A stretch of DNA of 64,000 nucleotides from Ruminococcaceae bacterium AB4001 (GTDB lineage Bacteria; Bacillota; Clostridia; Saccharofermentanales; Saccharofermentanaceae), in the NCBI GenBank assembly GCA_000621765.1, contig KK211345.1:35406-99405 (forward strand), written 5' to 3'. Under the pieces are notes generated by a model, which saw nothing but the letters and a program-made list of their open reading frames with translations, was not told the origin of the DNA and ran no database searches. Positions 36,055 through 46,111 of this stretch are shown in pieces (positions within the stretch are counted from its first letter, which is position 1; every line of letters begins with the position of its first letter). A program made the translations under genes and the position numbers.

Positions 36055-37983
36055 ATGGAAGCAAAATCAGGAAAGATATCGGTTACAACCGAAAATATTT
36101 TTCCGGTTATCAGGCAATGGCTCTATGAAGATAAGGATATCTTCGTAAGAGAACTGGTGTCTAACTGTGCAGACGCGATCGCAAAGCACAGAAGGCTCGT
36201 CGAGCTCGGCAAGGCTGAAAAGCCGGCTGAAGGAGAGGATTATAAGATCACCGTAACTTACGATGATGATAACAAGACTATCGCATTTGAAGACAACGGT
36301 ATCGGTATGACTGAGAATGAGGTCGAGAAATACATCAATCAGATCGCATTTTCGGGCGCTTTGGATTTTGTTACCAAGTATCAGCAGGAATCAACAGACA
36401 AGACCGGCATCATCGGCCACTTCGGCCTTGGTTTCTATTCCGCTTTCATGGTTGCCGATGAAGTAACGATTGACACAAAGAGTTTCATGGATGATACAGA
36501 GCCTGTCATCTGGAAGTCTAATGACGGTATGGACTTTGAGATCATGCCCTCCGAAAAGAAGACCAGAGGCACGGTCATCACGTTAAAGCTCTCAGAAGAC
36601 GCTATCAAGATCTTTGACTCTGCTACGCTCCGCATGACTATCCGCAAGTACTGCTATTTCGCACCTGCAGATATTTATTTCGTTGATGTTAAGTCCGACA
36701 GATTACATGAGGAGAACGAAGAGAAGCGCAAGAAGGAAGCAGAGGAAAAAGGTGAGACATTTACTCCTTCTCCGGTATCTTATGTTCCGGTAAACAACAA
36801 GTCACCTCTCTGGACAAAGAAACCTTCCGAGTGCACCGAGTCAGAATACAAGCAGTTCTATCACAGTGTATTCAACGACGGCAGAGATCCTCTTTTCTGG
36901 ATCCACCTCAACATGGATTATCCTTTCACATTGCAGGGTATCCTTTATTTCCCGAAAACAGACAATGTTTATCAGTCTCTTGACGGAAGGATCAAGATCT
37001 ATAATCACCAGATCTTCGTTGCAGACAACATCGAGGAGATCATTCCGGATTTCCTGTTCCTCCTTCAGGGATGCCTTGACTGCTCAGATCTTCCTTTGAA
37101 CGTTTCGCGTTCCGCTCTCCAGCAGGACGAATACGTAAAGAAGCTTTCAGGTCACATCATCAAGAAAGTTTCCGATAAGCTCAATGAACTGTTCAAGAAG
37201 CAGAGAGAAGACTTTGAGAAATACTGGTCTGACATCTCCGTATTCGTTAAATACGGCATGATGAAAGAAGAGAAGTTCTACGAGAAGGTCGAAGGCGTCT
37301 GCCTCTTTAAGACCGTTGACGGAGCTTTCAAGACTGTTGAAGAACTTACTTCAGATGATAAGAAGACCATCAGATATACAACAGATCCCAAGGCTCAGGC
37401 TGCTTATGTCGAGATGAGCAAGAAGGACGGCTATGAAGTTGTCGTAATGGACGAAGAGATCGACAACAACTTCATGTCCTATTTCGAGATGAAGAAGCCT
37501 GATTACAAGTTCAAGAGAGTCGACTCAGAGCTTTCCGGCGAAGAGTCCGATGAAGAGACAAAGAATAAGCTCAAGGATCTTTTCAGAGCTGCCGTAGGCG
37601 ATGAGAAGCTCATCGTTTTCGCTCAGCAGATGGGCACAGACAATCTTCCCGCACTGATCAGGGAAGCAGAGCATAACCGCCGTATGAAGGAAATGCGCGC
37701 CCAGTATGAGAGAATGATGTCATCGATGGGTACGATGTCCGAAGAAGAACTCGCGGATATGTTCCCTGAGACAGAAGAACTCGTAGTTAATACCGACAGC
37801 CCGCTCATCGTCAAGCTTCAGGCTTTGGAAGATATGGGCACGAGGAAAGAAGAGGCTGACCGCCTTGCTCAGCACATCTACGACCAGGCTAAACTTGCAC
37901 ACGGATCTCTCGACAGCGCAGGCCTTGAGAGATTCCTCAAATTCAATACTGAACTGCTCTCTAAGAGCGCCGACAACCTGTAA
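36055..37983 (+). CDS. htpG: Molecular chaperone HtpG (Hsp90)
   Basis: 642 residues. The N-terminal GHKL ATPase has REVVSN-like RELVSNCADAI, the DxGxG motif in FEDNGIGMT, and GHFGLGFYSAFMV. The middle domain and the C-terminal dimerisation region follow. A charged linker (NEEKRKKEAEEKGE) at about 222-235 separates the first two domains, longer than in E. coli HtpG. GGAGG lies 7 nt before the ATG. The gene follows the aminotransferase by 27 nt. Confidence 0.96.
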   Translation: MEAKSGKISVTTENIFPVIRQWLYEDKDIFVRELVSNCADAIAKHRRLVELGKAEKPAEGEDYKITVTYDDDNKTIAFEDNGIGMTENEVEKYINQIAFSGALDFVTKYQQESTDKTGIIGHFGLGFYSAFMVADEVTIDTKSFMDDTEPVIWKSNDGMDFEIMPSEKKTRGTVITLKLSEDAIKIFDSATLRMTIRKYCYFAPADIYFVDVKSDRLHEENEEKRKKEAEEKGETFTPSPVSYVPVNNKSPLWTKKPSECTESEYKQFYHSVFNDGRDPLFWIHLNMDYPFTLQGILYFPKTDNVYQSLDGRIKIYNHQIFVADNIEEIIPDFLFLLQGCLDCSDLPLNVSRSALQQDEYVKKLSGHIIKKVSDKLNELFKKQREDFEKYWSDISVFVKYGMMKEEKFYEKVEGVCLFKTVDGAFKTVEELTSDDKKTIRYTTDPKAQAAYVEMSKKDGYEVVVMDEEIDNNFMSYFEMKKPDYKFKRVDSELSGEESDEETKNKLKDLFRAAVGDEKLIVFAQQMGTDNLPALIREAEHNRRMKEMRAQYERMMSSMGTMSEEELADMFPETEELVVNTDSPLIVKLQALEDMGTRKEEADRLAQHIYDQAKLAHGSLDSAGLERFLKFNTELLSKSADNL

Positions 37984-38007
37984 TTAAATTTCACAAGGAG
38001 AAACCTT

Positions 38008-41000
38008 ATGAACGAGAATGATGTAAGACGAGTACTGTCAGAGAAAAAAGAAGGCTTTAACGTTGAAGCAGGCGGAATCCTTCACGATGTCAAATACGAT
38101 CTTAACGTATCAGGCATCGAAAAGGTAAGAGTCATCAACCGCTACGACGTTTCCGGCGTTACAGACGAGGAGTTCGTTAATGCAAAGCCCGTAGTATTCA
38201 GCGAACCTCCGGTAGATATCCTCTACGACGAGACCGTTGATCTTAGTGATGCAGCATATGTGCTCATCATTGAGTCACTTCCGGGCCAGTACGATCAGAG
38301 AGCTGATTCCGCTGCACAGTGCATCCAGTTCATGACTGCAAAGGAAAGACCTATCGTAAAGTGCGCAAGGATCATCGCATTCTACGGTACAGTTTCCGAT
38401 GAAGAGAAGGAGAAGATCAAGGGTTATCTCATCAACCCCGTTGAGGCCCGTGAGGCTTCTGCTGAAAAGCCTGCAACTCTCGTTGATAAGTACGATATCC
38501 CTACGACAGTTGATAACATCGACGGCTTCCTCGATATGACAGATGAAGATCTCGAAGGCATGAGAAAGACAATGGGTCTTGCAATGAGCTTTGCAGACAT
38601 CAAGTTCGTTCAGGATTTCTTCAAGGAACAGGGAAGAGTACCTACAGTTACCGAGATCCGTGTTCTTGATACATACTGGTCAGACCACTGCCGTCATACA
38701 ACATTCCTTACAAACCTCACAGACATCAGATTCAACGGTGACGATGAGCTCACAGCTGAGATCCGTGAAACATATAAGGAATACCTTTCCGACAGGGAAG
38801 AGGTCTATGGCGACAGGATCTCTAAAAAACCCATCTGCCTCATGGATATTGCTACTCTTGCAGGCAAGAAACTCAAGAGAGACGGTAAGCTCGATGATCT
38901 CGATGAATCAGAAGAGATCAATGCATGCTCCATCAAGATCAGAATCGAAGTAGACGGCAAGCCTGAAGATTATATCTTCATGTTCAAGAACGAGACCCAT
39001 AACCATCCTACCGAGATCGAACCTTTCGGTGGTGCTGCCACATGTCTCGGCGGTGCTATCAGAGATCCGCTCTCAGGAAGATCATTCGTATATCAGGCAA
39101 TGAGAGTCACAGGCGCTGGCGATCCGACCGTACCTGTTGAGCTCACACTTAAGGGTAAGCTTTCACAGAAGAAACTCTGCCGCACCGCTGCTGCAGGTTA
39201 TTCTTCATACGGTAACCAGATCGGTCTTGCAACAGGCCTCGTTGACGAAGTTTACCATCCCGGTTACATCGCAAAGAGAATGGAGATCGGTGCCGTAGTT
39301 GGTGCTGCTCCCGCTTCTAATATCGTTAGAGAAAGACCTCAGGCAGGAGACATCGTAGTTCTCCTCGGCGGTAGGACAGGACGTGACGGAATCGGCGGCG
39401 CTACAGGTTCATCAAAGGCTCACGATACTCAGTCAGTTATCACTTGCGGATCAGAAGTACAGAAGGGTAATCCTCCGACGGAGAGAAAGCTCCAGAGACT
39501 TTTCAGGGATCCTGAAGTTACACGTCTCATTATCAGATGTAATGACTTCGGTGCAGGCGGCGTATCCGTTGCAATCGGCGAGCTCGCTGCAGGTCTTCAG
39601 ATCAACCTCGATGCAGTTCCGAAGAAGTACGACGGTCTTGACGGTACTGAGATCGCCATCTCCGAGTCACAGGAGAGAATGGCTGTTGTAGTTCATCCTG
39701 CAGATCTCGAAAAGTTCATGGCAGCTGCTGCTAAGGAAAACCTTGAAGCAACTGTAGTTGCAGAAGTAACCGAAGAGCCTGTAATGAAGATGGTCTGGAA
39801 CGGAAATACGATCGTTAACCTTCCCCGAAGCTTCATCGATACAAACGGCGCTGCACAGTATGCTGAAGCTGATTGTGCTACTTCAGGTGAAGGCGAATAT
39901 CTCGACACACCTTCCAACGGTTTTGTTGAAGGCAATTTCGCTGAGAGCCTTAAGGGTGTTCTCAATTCTCTCGACGGCGCTTCAAGAAAGGGCCTTATCG
40001 AGAGATTCGACTCTTCCATCGGTGCTGCAACAGTTGTATGGCCTTACGGCGGTAAGATGCAGAATTCACCTGAGGAAGGTATGGCTGCAAAGATCCCGCT
40101 CGATCACGGCACGACACACGACTGTTCCGTTATGACATACGGTTTCGATCCTTACTACATGGAATGGAGCCCTTATGCAGGTGCTTACCATTCAGTAGTA
40201 GAGTCACTCTTAAAGCTCCTTGCAATGGGCGTTGATCCTTTGAAGGCAAGACTCACATTCCAGGAATACTTTGAGAGAATGACAGGCTCAGAGTCATGGG
40301 GCAAGCCTCTTGCTGCTCTCCTCGGAAGCTACAAGGCTCAGCTCGATTTCGGTACTGCTGCAATCGGCGGTAAGGACTCCATGAGCGGTACATTTAATGA
40401 TATTCACGTACCTCCGACGCTCGTAAGCTTCGCTGTCGGTATGTCCACGACAGACAAGGTCATCACATCAACGCTTACAGGCAAGGGCCAGAAACTCTAT
40501 CTCATCAAGTGTGCAAGAGACGGAAAGGGTTCATACAAGAAGGATCATATATTAAGAGTCATCAAGGCTGTTAAGGAACTCCTCGACAGAGGCGAGATCA
40601 AGAATGCAGCAGTAGTTAAGAGCGCAGGTGTTGCAGCAAGAGTTGCACAGATGTGCTTCGGTAACAAGCTCGGCTTCGATTTCTCCGATAAGCTCACTGA
40701 AGCTGATCTCTTCTCCAAGACACTGGCTTCCATCATCGTAGCTATCCCTGCAGACGGAAATGCAGTAGATAAGGTCGAGATGGCTGGCGGTAAGTTCTTA
40801 GGTACTACAAACGATACAGGTGACTTCACATTCGCAGGCGCTAGCCTTTCCGGCAAGGAAGCTCTTGAGGCATTCGAAGGAAAGCTCGAAAGGATTTTCC
40901 CTACAGTTGCAAAATCTGCTGAAATGCCTTTTGCGATCGATGTTTATACGGCAGGCCAGCCTAAGAAGGCAGCTCCCGGTGTATTAAAGGGCGCTAAGCC

Positions 41001-41793
41001 GAAGGTCATCATCCCCGTATTCCCGGGCAACAACTGCGAGATCGATTCTGCAAGAGCATTCGAGAGAGCAGGCGCTGAGGCTGAGATCTTCGTCATCCGC
41101 AACAGGAACCAGAATGATATCAACGAGTCATTCGCTGAGCTTGCTGCAAAGATCCGCGAAGCAAACATCATGATGATCCCCGGCGGATTCTCCGCAGGTG
41201 ACGAGCCTGAGGGTTCCGGTAAGTTCATCACGGCTTCATTGAGAAACAGCGGAATCGCTGATGCAATTTCGGATCTCCTCGATAACAGAGACGGTCTTGC
41301 ACTCGGTATCTGCAACGGTTTCCAGGCACTGATCAAGTTAGGTCTCGTTCCTTTCGGAAAGATCTGCGACATGACACCTGACAGCCCGACGCTTACATTC
41401 AATAACATCGGCAGACACCAGAACAAGTATGCAAGAACCAAGATCATGACCAATAACAGTCCCTGGCTCTCACTTACAACACCCGGTGAGATCTACGACA
41501 TCCCGATTTCACACGGTGAAGGTAAGTTCGTAGCTTCTGAGGAATTGGTTAGAAAGCTTGCTGCTAACGGACAGATCGCTACATGCTATGTGGATCTTGA
41601 CGGTAACTATGCATCCGATACGCAGTTCAACCCCAACGGTTCCATCTGCGCTATCGAAGGTATCACTTCACCCGACGGACGTGTCTTAGGTAAGATGGGT
41701 CATACCGAAAGATATGAGGCTGATCTTACAAAGAACATCCCGGGCAATAAGTACCAGAAGATCTTTGAATCAGGTGTTGCTTACTTCCTGTGA
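38008..41793 (+). CDS. purL: Phosphoribosylformylglycinamidine synthase, single-chain form
   Basis: 1261 residues. It converts FGAR, glutamine and ATP to FGAM in purine synthesis. The PurL synthase half has YWSDHCRHTTFL, FKNETHNHPTEIEPFGGAAT and a second AIR-synthase-like repeat (IGGKDSMSGTF). The C-terminal glutaminase domain (from about 990) has VFPGNNCEIDSARA and the nucleophile in LGICNGFQAL (Cys at about 1101). Most Firmicutes split this into purS/Q/L, so the fused form is a lineage marker seen in many Clostridia. No purine riboswitch or other pur genes are adjacent. AAGGAG lies 8 nt before the ATG. Confidence 0.96.
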   Translation: MNENDVRRVLSEKKEGFNVEAGGILHDVKYDLNVSGIEKVRVINRYDVSGVTDEEFVNAKPVVFSEPPVDILYDETVDLSDAAYVLIIESLPGQYDQRADSAAQCIQFMTAKERPIVKCARIIAFYGTVSDEEKEKIKGYLINPVEAREASAEKPATLVDKYDIPTTVDNIDGFLDMTDEDLEGMRKTMGLAMSFADIKFVQDFFKEQGRVPTVTEIRVLDTYWSDHCRHTTFLTNLTDIRFNGDDELTAEIRETYKEYLSDREEVYGDRISKKPICLMDIATLAGKKLKRDGKLDDLDESEEINACSIKIRIEVDGKPEDYIFMFKNETHNHPTEIEPFGGAATCLGGAIRDPLSGRSFVYQAMRVTGAGDPTVPVELTLKGKLSQKKLCRTAAAGYSSYGNQIGLATGLVDEVYHPGYIAKRMEIGAVVGAAPASNIVRERPQAGDIVVLLGGRTGRDGIGGATGSSKAHDTQSVITCGSEVQKGNPPTERKLQRLFRDPEVTRLIIRCNDFGAGGVSVAIGELAAGLQINLDAVPKKYDGLDGTEIAISESQERMAVVVHPADLEKFMAAAAKENLEATVVAEVTEEPVMKMVWNGNTIVNLPRSFIDTNGAAQYAEADCATSGEGEYLDTPSNGFVEGNFAESLKGVLNSLDGASRKGLIERFDSSIGAATVVWPYGGKMQNSPEEGMAAKIPLDHGTTHDCSVMTYGFDPYYMEWSPYAGAYHSVVESLLKLLAMGVDPLKARLTFQEYFERMTGSESWGKPLAALLGSYKAQLDFGTAAIGGKDSMSGTFNDIHVPPTLVSFAVGMSTTDKVITSTLTGKGQKLYLIKCARDGKGSYKKDHILRVIKAVKELLDRGEIKNAAVVKSAGVAARVAQMCFGNKLGFDFSDKLTEADLFSKTLASIIVAIPADGNAVDKVEMAGGKFLGTTNDTGDFTFAGASLSGKEALEAFEGKLERIFPTVAKSAEMPFAIDVYTAGQPKKAAPGVLKGAKPKVIIPVFPGNNCEIDSARAFERAGAEAEIFVIRNRNQNDINESFAELAAKIREANIMMIPGGFSAGDEPEGSGKFITASLRNSGIADAISDLLDNRDGLALGICNGFQALIKLGLVPFGKICDMTPDSPTLTFNNIGRHQNKYARTKIMTNNSPWLSLTTPGEIYDIPISHGEGKFVASEELVRKLAANGQIATCYVDLDGNYASDTQFNPNGSICAIEGITSPDGRVLGKMGHTERYEADLTKNIPGNKYQKIFESGVAYFL

Positions 41794-41795
41794 TA

Positions 41796-42596
41796 ATGAA
41801 CAGAGAGACTATTAAAGAAATAATGTCATCAGAAGGAATTCTGCCCCAATCGAGATTCGGGCAGAATTTCCTTTGTGATGAGAACATTATCAATTCGATC
41901 GTCTCGCTCTGTGAGATCAAAAGGGAAGACCATGTAATCGAGATCGGCCCGGGCCTGGGAAGCATTACTTTCCCGATATCTGAACTTACGGATAACTTTA
42001 CATGTTATGAGATCGATCACGGTCTTGCCGGTTATCTCAAAGCTAATGTAAAGAACGCAGGGATAGTAGATGCTGATTTCCTTAAGGTAATTTCTGATGA
42101 TGCTGATACCGTTGATGTAGTCGTAAGCAACATTCCTTATTATGTCATGACGGACATCATGAAAAAGCTCTTCGGAGAATATTCCAATGCCCGGAAGATG
42201 GTCTTCATGGTCGAAGAAGAAGCTATTGCAAGGATCGACTGCAGCCCGAAAACAAAACAGTACGGTCCTCTTTCAATTCTCGGAAGTCTTTACGGCGATT
42301 ACAGGTATGAACTGACAGTTCCTCACACTGCTTTTGTACCCCAGCCCAATACGACTTCAGCCGTAATTAGCTTTACCAGAAAAGACAGTGCTGATGTACT
42401 GTGTCCTGAATTTGTTAAGTTCCTTAACTCCTGCTTTTCGCAGAGAAGAAAGATGCTCAGGAAGAATATCTCTTCGTATGCATCTTCTGATGAGATCAGT
42501 AAAGCATTTGAATCTCTTGGCATAAGTGAGAATGCAAGGGCTGAAGAACTTCCTCCCGATATGTTCGCTGCGCTCTTTAAGAGCATCCCGAAATGA
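41796..42596 (+). CDS. rsmA: 16S rRNA (adenine1518/1519-N6,N6)-dimethyltransferase
   Basis: 266 residues. It dimethylates two adjacent adenines in helix 45 of 16S rRNA late in 30S assembly. Typical parts are PQSRFGQNFLCDENII at the N-terminus, the SAM loop VIEIGPGLGSIT, and the catalytic NIPYY (VVSNIPYYVM). The ATG at 41796 lies 2 nt after the purL stop, so translation is coupled; a GTG at 41790 is possible but inside purL. Also known as ksgA. Confidence 0.95.
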   Translation: MNRETIKEIMSSEGILPQSRFGQNFLCDENIINSIVSLCEIKREDHVIEIGPGLGSITFPISELTDNFTCYEIDHGLAGYLKANVKNAGIVDADFLKVISDDADTVDVVVSNIPYYVMTDIMKKLFGEYSNARKMVFMVEEEAIARIDCSPKTKQYGPLSILGSLYGDYRYELTVPHTAFVPQPNTTSAVISFTRKDSADVLCPEFVKFLNSCFSQRRKMLRKNISSYASSDEISKAFESLGISENARAEELPPDMFAALFKSIPK

Positions 42597-42635
42597 GGGT
42601 ATTTTCGATATTTAGGTACACAAAGTCATTAGTGT

Positions 42636-42641
42636 TATAAT
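42636..42641 (+). promoter_or_regulatory. Possible -10 element ahead of zapA
   Basis: A perfect TATAAT lies 31 bp before the zapA start, with no convincing -35 box. It may give a secondary promoter inside the long gene run. Confidence 0.35.
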
Positions 42642-42671
42642 AATTTAACTTCTAATATGCGGAGGTCATTT

Positions 42672-43259
42672 ATGAGAAAATCCAATGCCAGTCTGCTCGG
42701 CAAATATTCTGACGGCTCTTACAAGCGTAAGGGTAAAAAGGATGCCCCCGCAATTATCGAGTATAAGCAGATCTACAAAGGCGAGATCAAAGCCAAGACA
42801 GTGACCGAGAAGAAGGTCATGACATTGGAAGAAAGGATCCAGGCACGCACAAAGCCTGCAGTCAGCGAGAGCGAAGCAAAGGAAGAAAGTGCCCAGATCA
42901 CGATAGGCGGTGTTCAGTATCTTGTAAGGAGTGGGGATGCAGGTTACGAACACATGATGAAGGTCGGCGCGCTGGCTGACGAGATATATAAAGACACCAA
43001 GAAGAACAATCCTTATATTGCCACGAACAAGACAGCGATTATGTCTCTTTTCGAAGCTTGTGACCAGATCATCTCATTGAGAACTGAGAACAGCGCACTG
43101 AAGACTGAACTTGCATATTACAAGGCAAAGGAAAGGGCTGCAGCGGGCGAGAAGAATCCCGATACCAAGCCTACTCCCATGGAAGAACTTGCCCAGAAGG
43201 TAAGCTCCGGCGGATTGTTTGATCATTTAAAGACAACAGGTACCGATGACAAAAAATAA
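42672..43259 (+). CDS. zapA: ZapA-like cell division protein
   Basis: 195 residues. The ZapA core lies at about 80-155: ITIGGVQYLVRSG, then YEHMMKVGALADEIYK and the coiled coil SLRTENSALKTELAYYKAKE. ZapA bundles FtsZ filaments at the division septum. An N-terminal extension of about 75 residues, rich in Lys and Glu, makes it nearly twice the usual length. GGAGG lies 7 nt before the ATG at 42672. It overlaps the U32 peptidase by 14 nt, a gene order conserved in Firmicutes. Confidence 0.82.
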   Translation: MRKSNASLLGKYSDGSYKRKGKKDAPAIIEYKQIYKGEIKAKTVTEKKVMTLEERIQARTKPAVSESEAKEESAQITIGGVQYLVRSGDAGYEHMMKVGALADEIYKDTKKNNPYIATNKTAIMSLFEACDQIISLRTENSALKTELAYYKAKERAAAGEKNPDTKPTPMEELAQKVSSGGLFDHLKTTGTDDKK

Positions 43260-45624
43260 TCGAATCGAACTATTGGCTCCTGCCTGCAACCTGGCGATCC
43301 TTAAGACTGCCGTTGACAGCGGAGCCGATTCCGTTTATCTCGGATTGAAAGAGTTTTCCGCAAGAGCGGGAGCTGACAACTTTACAATGGAAGAGCTTAT
43401 CGAAGGCATAGATTATGCCCACGCGAGATCTTCCAAGATCTTCCTTGCCGTAAATACGCTTATGAGCGACATGGAATTTGAGACATTCTATCCGACTGTC
43501 GCTGAAGCAGTAAACGCAGGCGTTGACGGACTCATAATCCAGGATCTCGCGGTCCTTATAAAGCTCGCAAAGGATTTCCCGGATGTTACCATCAACTGCA
43601 GCACGCAGATGAATGTCTATTCGGCAGATGAGTTTAAGAAGCTTTCCGAGTTAGGCGTAAACCGGGTAGTGCTTCCCAGGGAATTATCCGTTGACGAGAT
43701 CAGCACCAGATCTAAGATCGCAGCAGGCTACGGAATAGAGACGGAAGTCTTTGCCCACGGCGCTGTCTGCGTTTGCGTTTCAGGTCTTTGCCTTTTCTCT
43801 GCGATGAACAGGAGCGGCACTAGATCCGGTAACAGGGGAACATGCGCGCAGCCTTGCAGGGAAGAGTATGCGTTATATTACGACGGCCTTAGATTAAGGG
43901 AAGGTCATCTCTTATCTCCCAAGGACAGGGATGTTTCCGATTATCTTGCGAGACTTATCAAGGCAGGAGTTAAGAGCCTCAAGATCGAAGGCAGAATGAG
44001 AGATGCCAACTATGTAAGGTCTGCAGTTTACTGCTACCGCCGCATGATCGATGCGTATTACGAAGGAACTCTCAATAAAGATCTGATTAAGGAGATCAGG
44101 ACTGATCTTCTCGTTAACTTCAACAGAGGCGGTTCATTTACTTTGCAGTATCTGAGCGGAAGCAAGGACGATAAGCTGCTCTCCGGTGAATATCCCGGCA
44201 AATACGGCATAAGGATCGGCCGTATAAGCCGTCTCGACAGCGGAAAAGGAATCGTAACCGTCGGTATCAAGCAGGGCTCAATGGAGCCTATGAAGGGCGA
44301 TTTCCTTTCCATAAGGGACAGGGCAAAAGAGATCTGTTCTTTTCCAGTTGGTAAAACAAATACAGGCCTTACAGGACTTGATATCAAGGGACTTCATCCG
44401 GACATGATCAAGAAGCTTAAGCCGGGTTATGAAGTCTTCCTTATGAACCATGAGATAAATATTCCTAAGCAGGATCTGAGAAGAACACCTGTCAGGATAT
44501 CTCTCGAAAACAACGGTTCCGCTATCACTGCTAAGGCTTATGTATTAAGCGGCATTGCGTATAAGACATCATCTGAGGCTTCAGTAGATATTCCTGAAGA
44601 TTACTCAGGTAAAGCTTTGGAGCAGTCACGAATAATCGAACAGCTCGGCAAGACTTTGGATACGCCTTTCGATGTTTCTTCCGTTGATTTTATTGGTGTT
44701 GAAGATTATTACTGCCCGGTTAGTGTTATCAATTCTTTAAGACGTGATCTTCTCGATGCTCTTGAAGAGAACGTGATATCTTCCTTCAAGAAGAATTACG
44801 GACTTGATTATGTCGATGAGTCCGAGTATTTCGGTGAGATTCCGGAAGCGACCGGTGAGATAAGGAATATGTATACATATCCTGTTCTGCGTCTCAATGA
44901 GACGATCCTTGAAGAAGGCGCTGATATCTATGCTTTCAGCATCTATGACATGGCAGTTCCCGAGCTTTATGAGCTCGCAACAGAATTCGTTAAAGACCAG
45001 GGCGCAGAGTTTGTTCTGTTCCTTCCGGATTTCCATCACGATAAGTTAAACGGCATTATCGAAAAGACGATAACTTCACTTAAGGCTGATCTCGGAAGCG
45101 GTTTCAGAGCCGTAATGACATCAAGGCTCTTATCAGACAGAAAGTTCATTAAGGACGTTGAGCTTTTCGCATCCGCCGGAGCCAATATCTACAGCAGCAG
45201 GTCGCTGTCGCATGCGATCGAATATGCTGATGCGGTAATGATGTCTTATGAAGTAAATGCTGACGATCTTATCGAGGATCTGAGAAATCTTTTAGAGACA
45301 AAGAATATCGAAGATAAGAAGCCTACGCTCATTGTCCACACCGAAGGTCTCATCCCGTGGATGCAGTCTGATTTCTGCGCGGCTGGCAGGAACCAGAGAC
45401 CCTGCAATTTCTGCGGAGCAAAGGCTGTTTTCGATCTTAAGACAAAGAGAGAAGGGGAGGGGACAAGCCTTAAGGTCATCCCTCATCCTGTTGACTGCTC
45501 CTGCACCATTTACGGCAGAGCAAAGAATCCAATGGACGTAATAATCGCAGAAGAGATCGCAGATATGGGTTTTGATGTCATCTGCAACTATACGATCTTA
45601 CCCGGAGGTCAGATAAATGATTGA
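43246..45624 (+). CDS. U32 family peptidase (RlhA/YhbU-like)
   Basis: 792 residues. The N-terminal U32 barrel begins IELLAPACNLAILKTAVDSGAD. The signature EVFAHGAVCVCVSGLCLFS at about 167-185 is followed by further cysteines (CAQPC) that could bind an iron-sulfur cluster. A C-terminal region of about 400 residues corresponds to DUF3656 and ends with a Cys cluster (RPCNFCGAK, DCSCTIYGR). Large U32 proteins are linked to tRNA/rRNA C5-hydroxylation using prephenate, and the older label 'collagenase' is probably wrong. Overlaps zapA and dut. Confidence 0.87.
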   Translation: MTKNNRIELLAPACNLAILKTAVDSGADSVYLGLKEFSARAGADNFTMEELIEGIDYAHARSSKIFLAVNTLMSDMEFETFYPTVAEAVNAGVDGLIIQDLAVLIKLAKDFPDVTINCSTQMNVYSADEFKKLSELGVNRVVLPRELSVDEISTRSKIAAGYGIETEVFAHGAVCVCVSGLCLFSAMNRSGTRSGNRGTCAQPCREEYALYYDGLRLREGHLLSPKDRDVSDYLARLIKAGVKSLKIEGRMRDANYVRSAVYCYRRMIDAYYEGTLNKDLIKEIRTDLLVNFNRGGSFTLQYLSGSKDDKLLSGEYPGKYGIRIGRISRLDSGKGIVTVGIKQGSMEPMKGDFLSIRDRAKEICSFPVGKTNTGLTGLDIKGLHPDMIKKLKPGYEVFLMNHEINIPKQDLRRTPVRISLENNGSAITAKAYVLSGIAYKTSSEASVDIPEDYSGKALEQSRIIEQLGKTLDTPFDVSSVDFIGVEDYYCPVSVINSLRRDLLDALEENVISSFKKNYGLDYVDESEYFGEIPEATGEIRNMYTYPVLRLNETILEEGADIYAFSIYDMAVPELYELATEFVKDQGAEFVLFLPDFHHDKLNGIIEKTITSLKADLGSGFRAVMTSRLLSDRKFIKDVELFASAGANIYSSRSLSHAIEYADAVMMSYEVNADDLIEDLRNLLETKNIEDKKPTLIVHTEGLIPWMQSDFCAAGRNQRPCNFCGAKAVFDLKTKREGEGTSLKVIPHPVDCSCTIYGRAKNPMDVIIAEEIADMGFDVICNYTILPGGQIND

Positions 45625-46111
45625 TATACATATAGAAAAATGCAGGGAAGACGCGAAGCTTCCGCAGTATGCCCATGACGGCGATGCCGGAATGGATCTC
45701 TATGCTGCAGAAGATGTCATCGTATATCCCGGCAAATCCGCGCTTGTACCTGTAGGCATTAAGCTTGCCATCCCTTACGGATATGAAGTCCAGATAAGAC
45801 CCAGGAGCGGCGTTTCCTTAAAGACACCTCTCCGTATTCCCAACAGCCCGGGAACCATCGACTGCGGTTACAGGGATGAAGTCAATGTTATCGTATACAA
45901 CGCTTCTATCATGGAAAAGGAAGGTTCCTCCGAACCTCTTACCATCGATCAGAAGGGCTGCATTCACGGCACATACAAGATCAGAAAAGGCGACAGGATC
46001 GCCCAGATGGTCGTAGCAAAAGTCGAATACTGCAACTTTATTGAGACTGATAACGTCAAAGGAATAGGCGAAGACCGCGGCGGCGGATTCGGTTCCAGCG
46101 GAGTGAATTAA
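45617..46111 (+). CDS. dut: Deoxyuridine 5'-triphosphate nucleotidohydrolase
   Basis: 164 residues. It hydrolyses dUTP to dUMP, keeping uracil out of DNA. Four of the five trimeric dUTPase motifs are plain: DAGMDLYA, RPRSGVSLK, PGTIDCGYRDEV and the flexible P-loop-like EDRGGGFGSSG. It is slightly longer than most bacterial forms (about 145-150) because of an insert around SIMEKEGSSEP. It overlaps the U32 gene by 8 nt and its stop overlaps the next ATG (TAATG). Confidence 0.95.
   Translation: MIDIHIEKCREDAKLPQYAHDGDAGMDLYAAEDVIVYPGKSALVPVGIKLAIPYGYEVQIRPRSGVSLKTPLRIPNSPGTIDCGYRDEVNVIVYNASIMEKEGSSEPLTIDQKGCIHGTYKIRKGDRIAQMVVAKVEYCNFIETDNVKGIGEDRGGGFGSSGVN

Noticed and set aside
37984..38007. 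Purine riboswitch before purL
   Set aside because: Only 24 nt separate htpG and purL, filled by the ribosome binding site.
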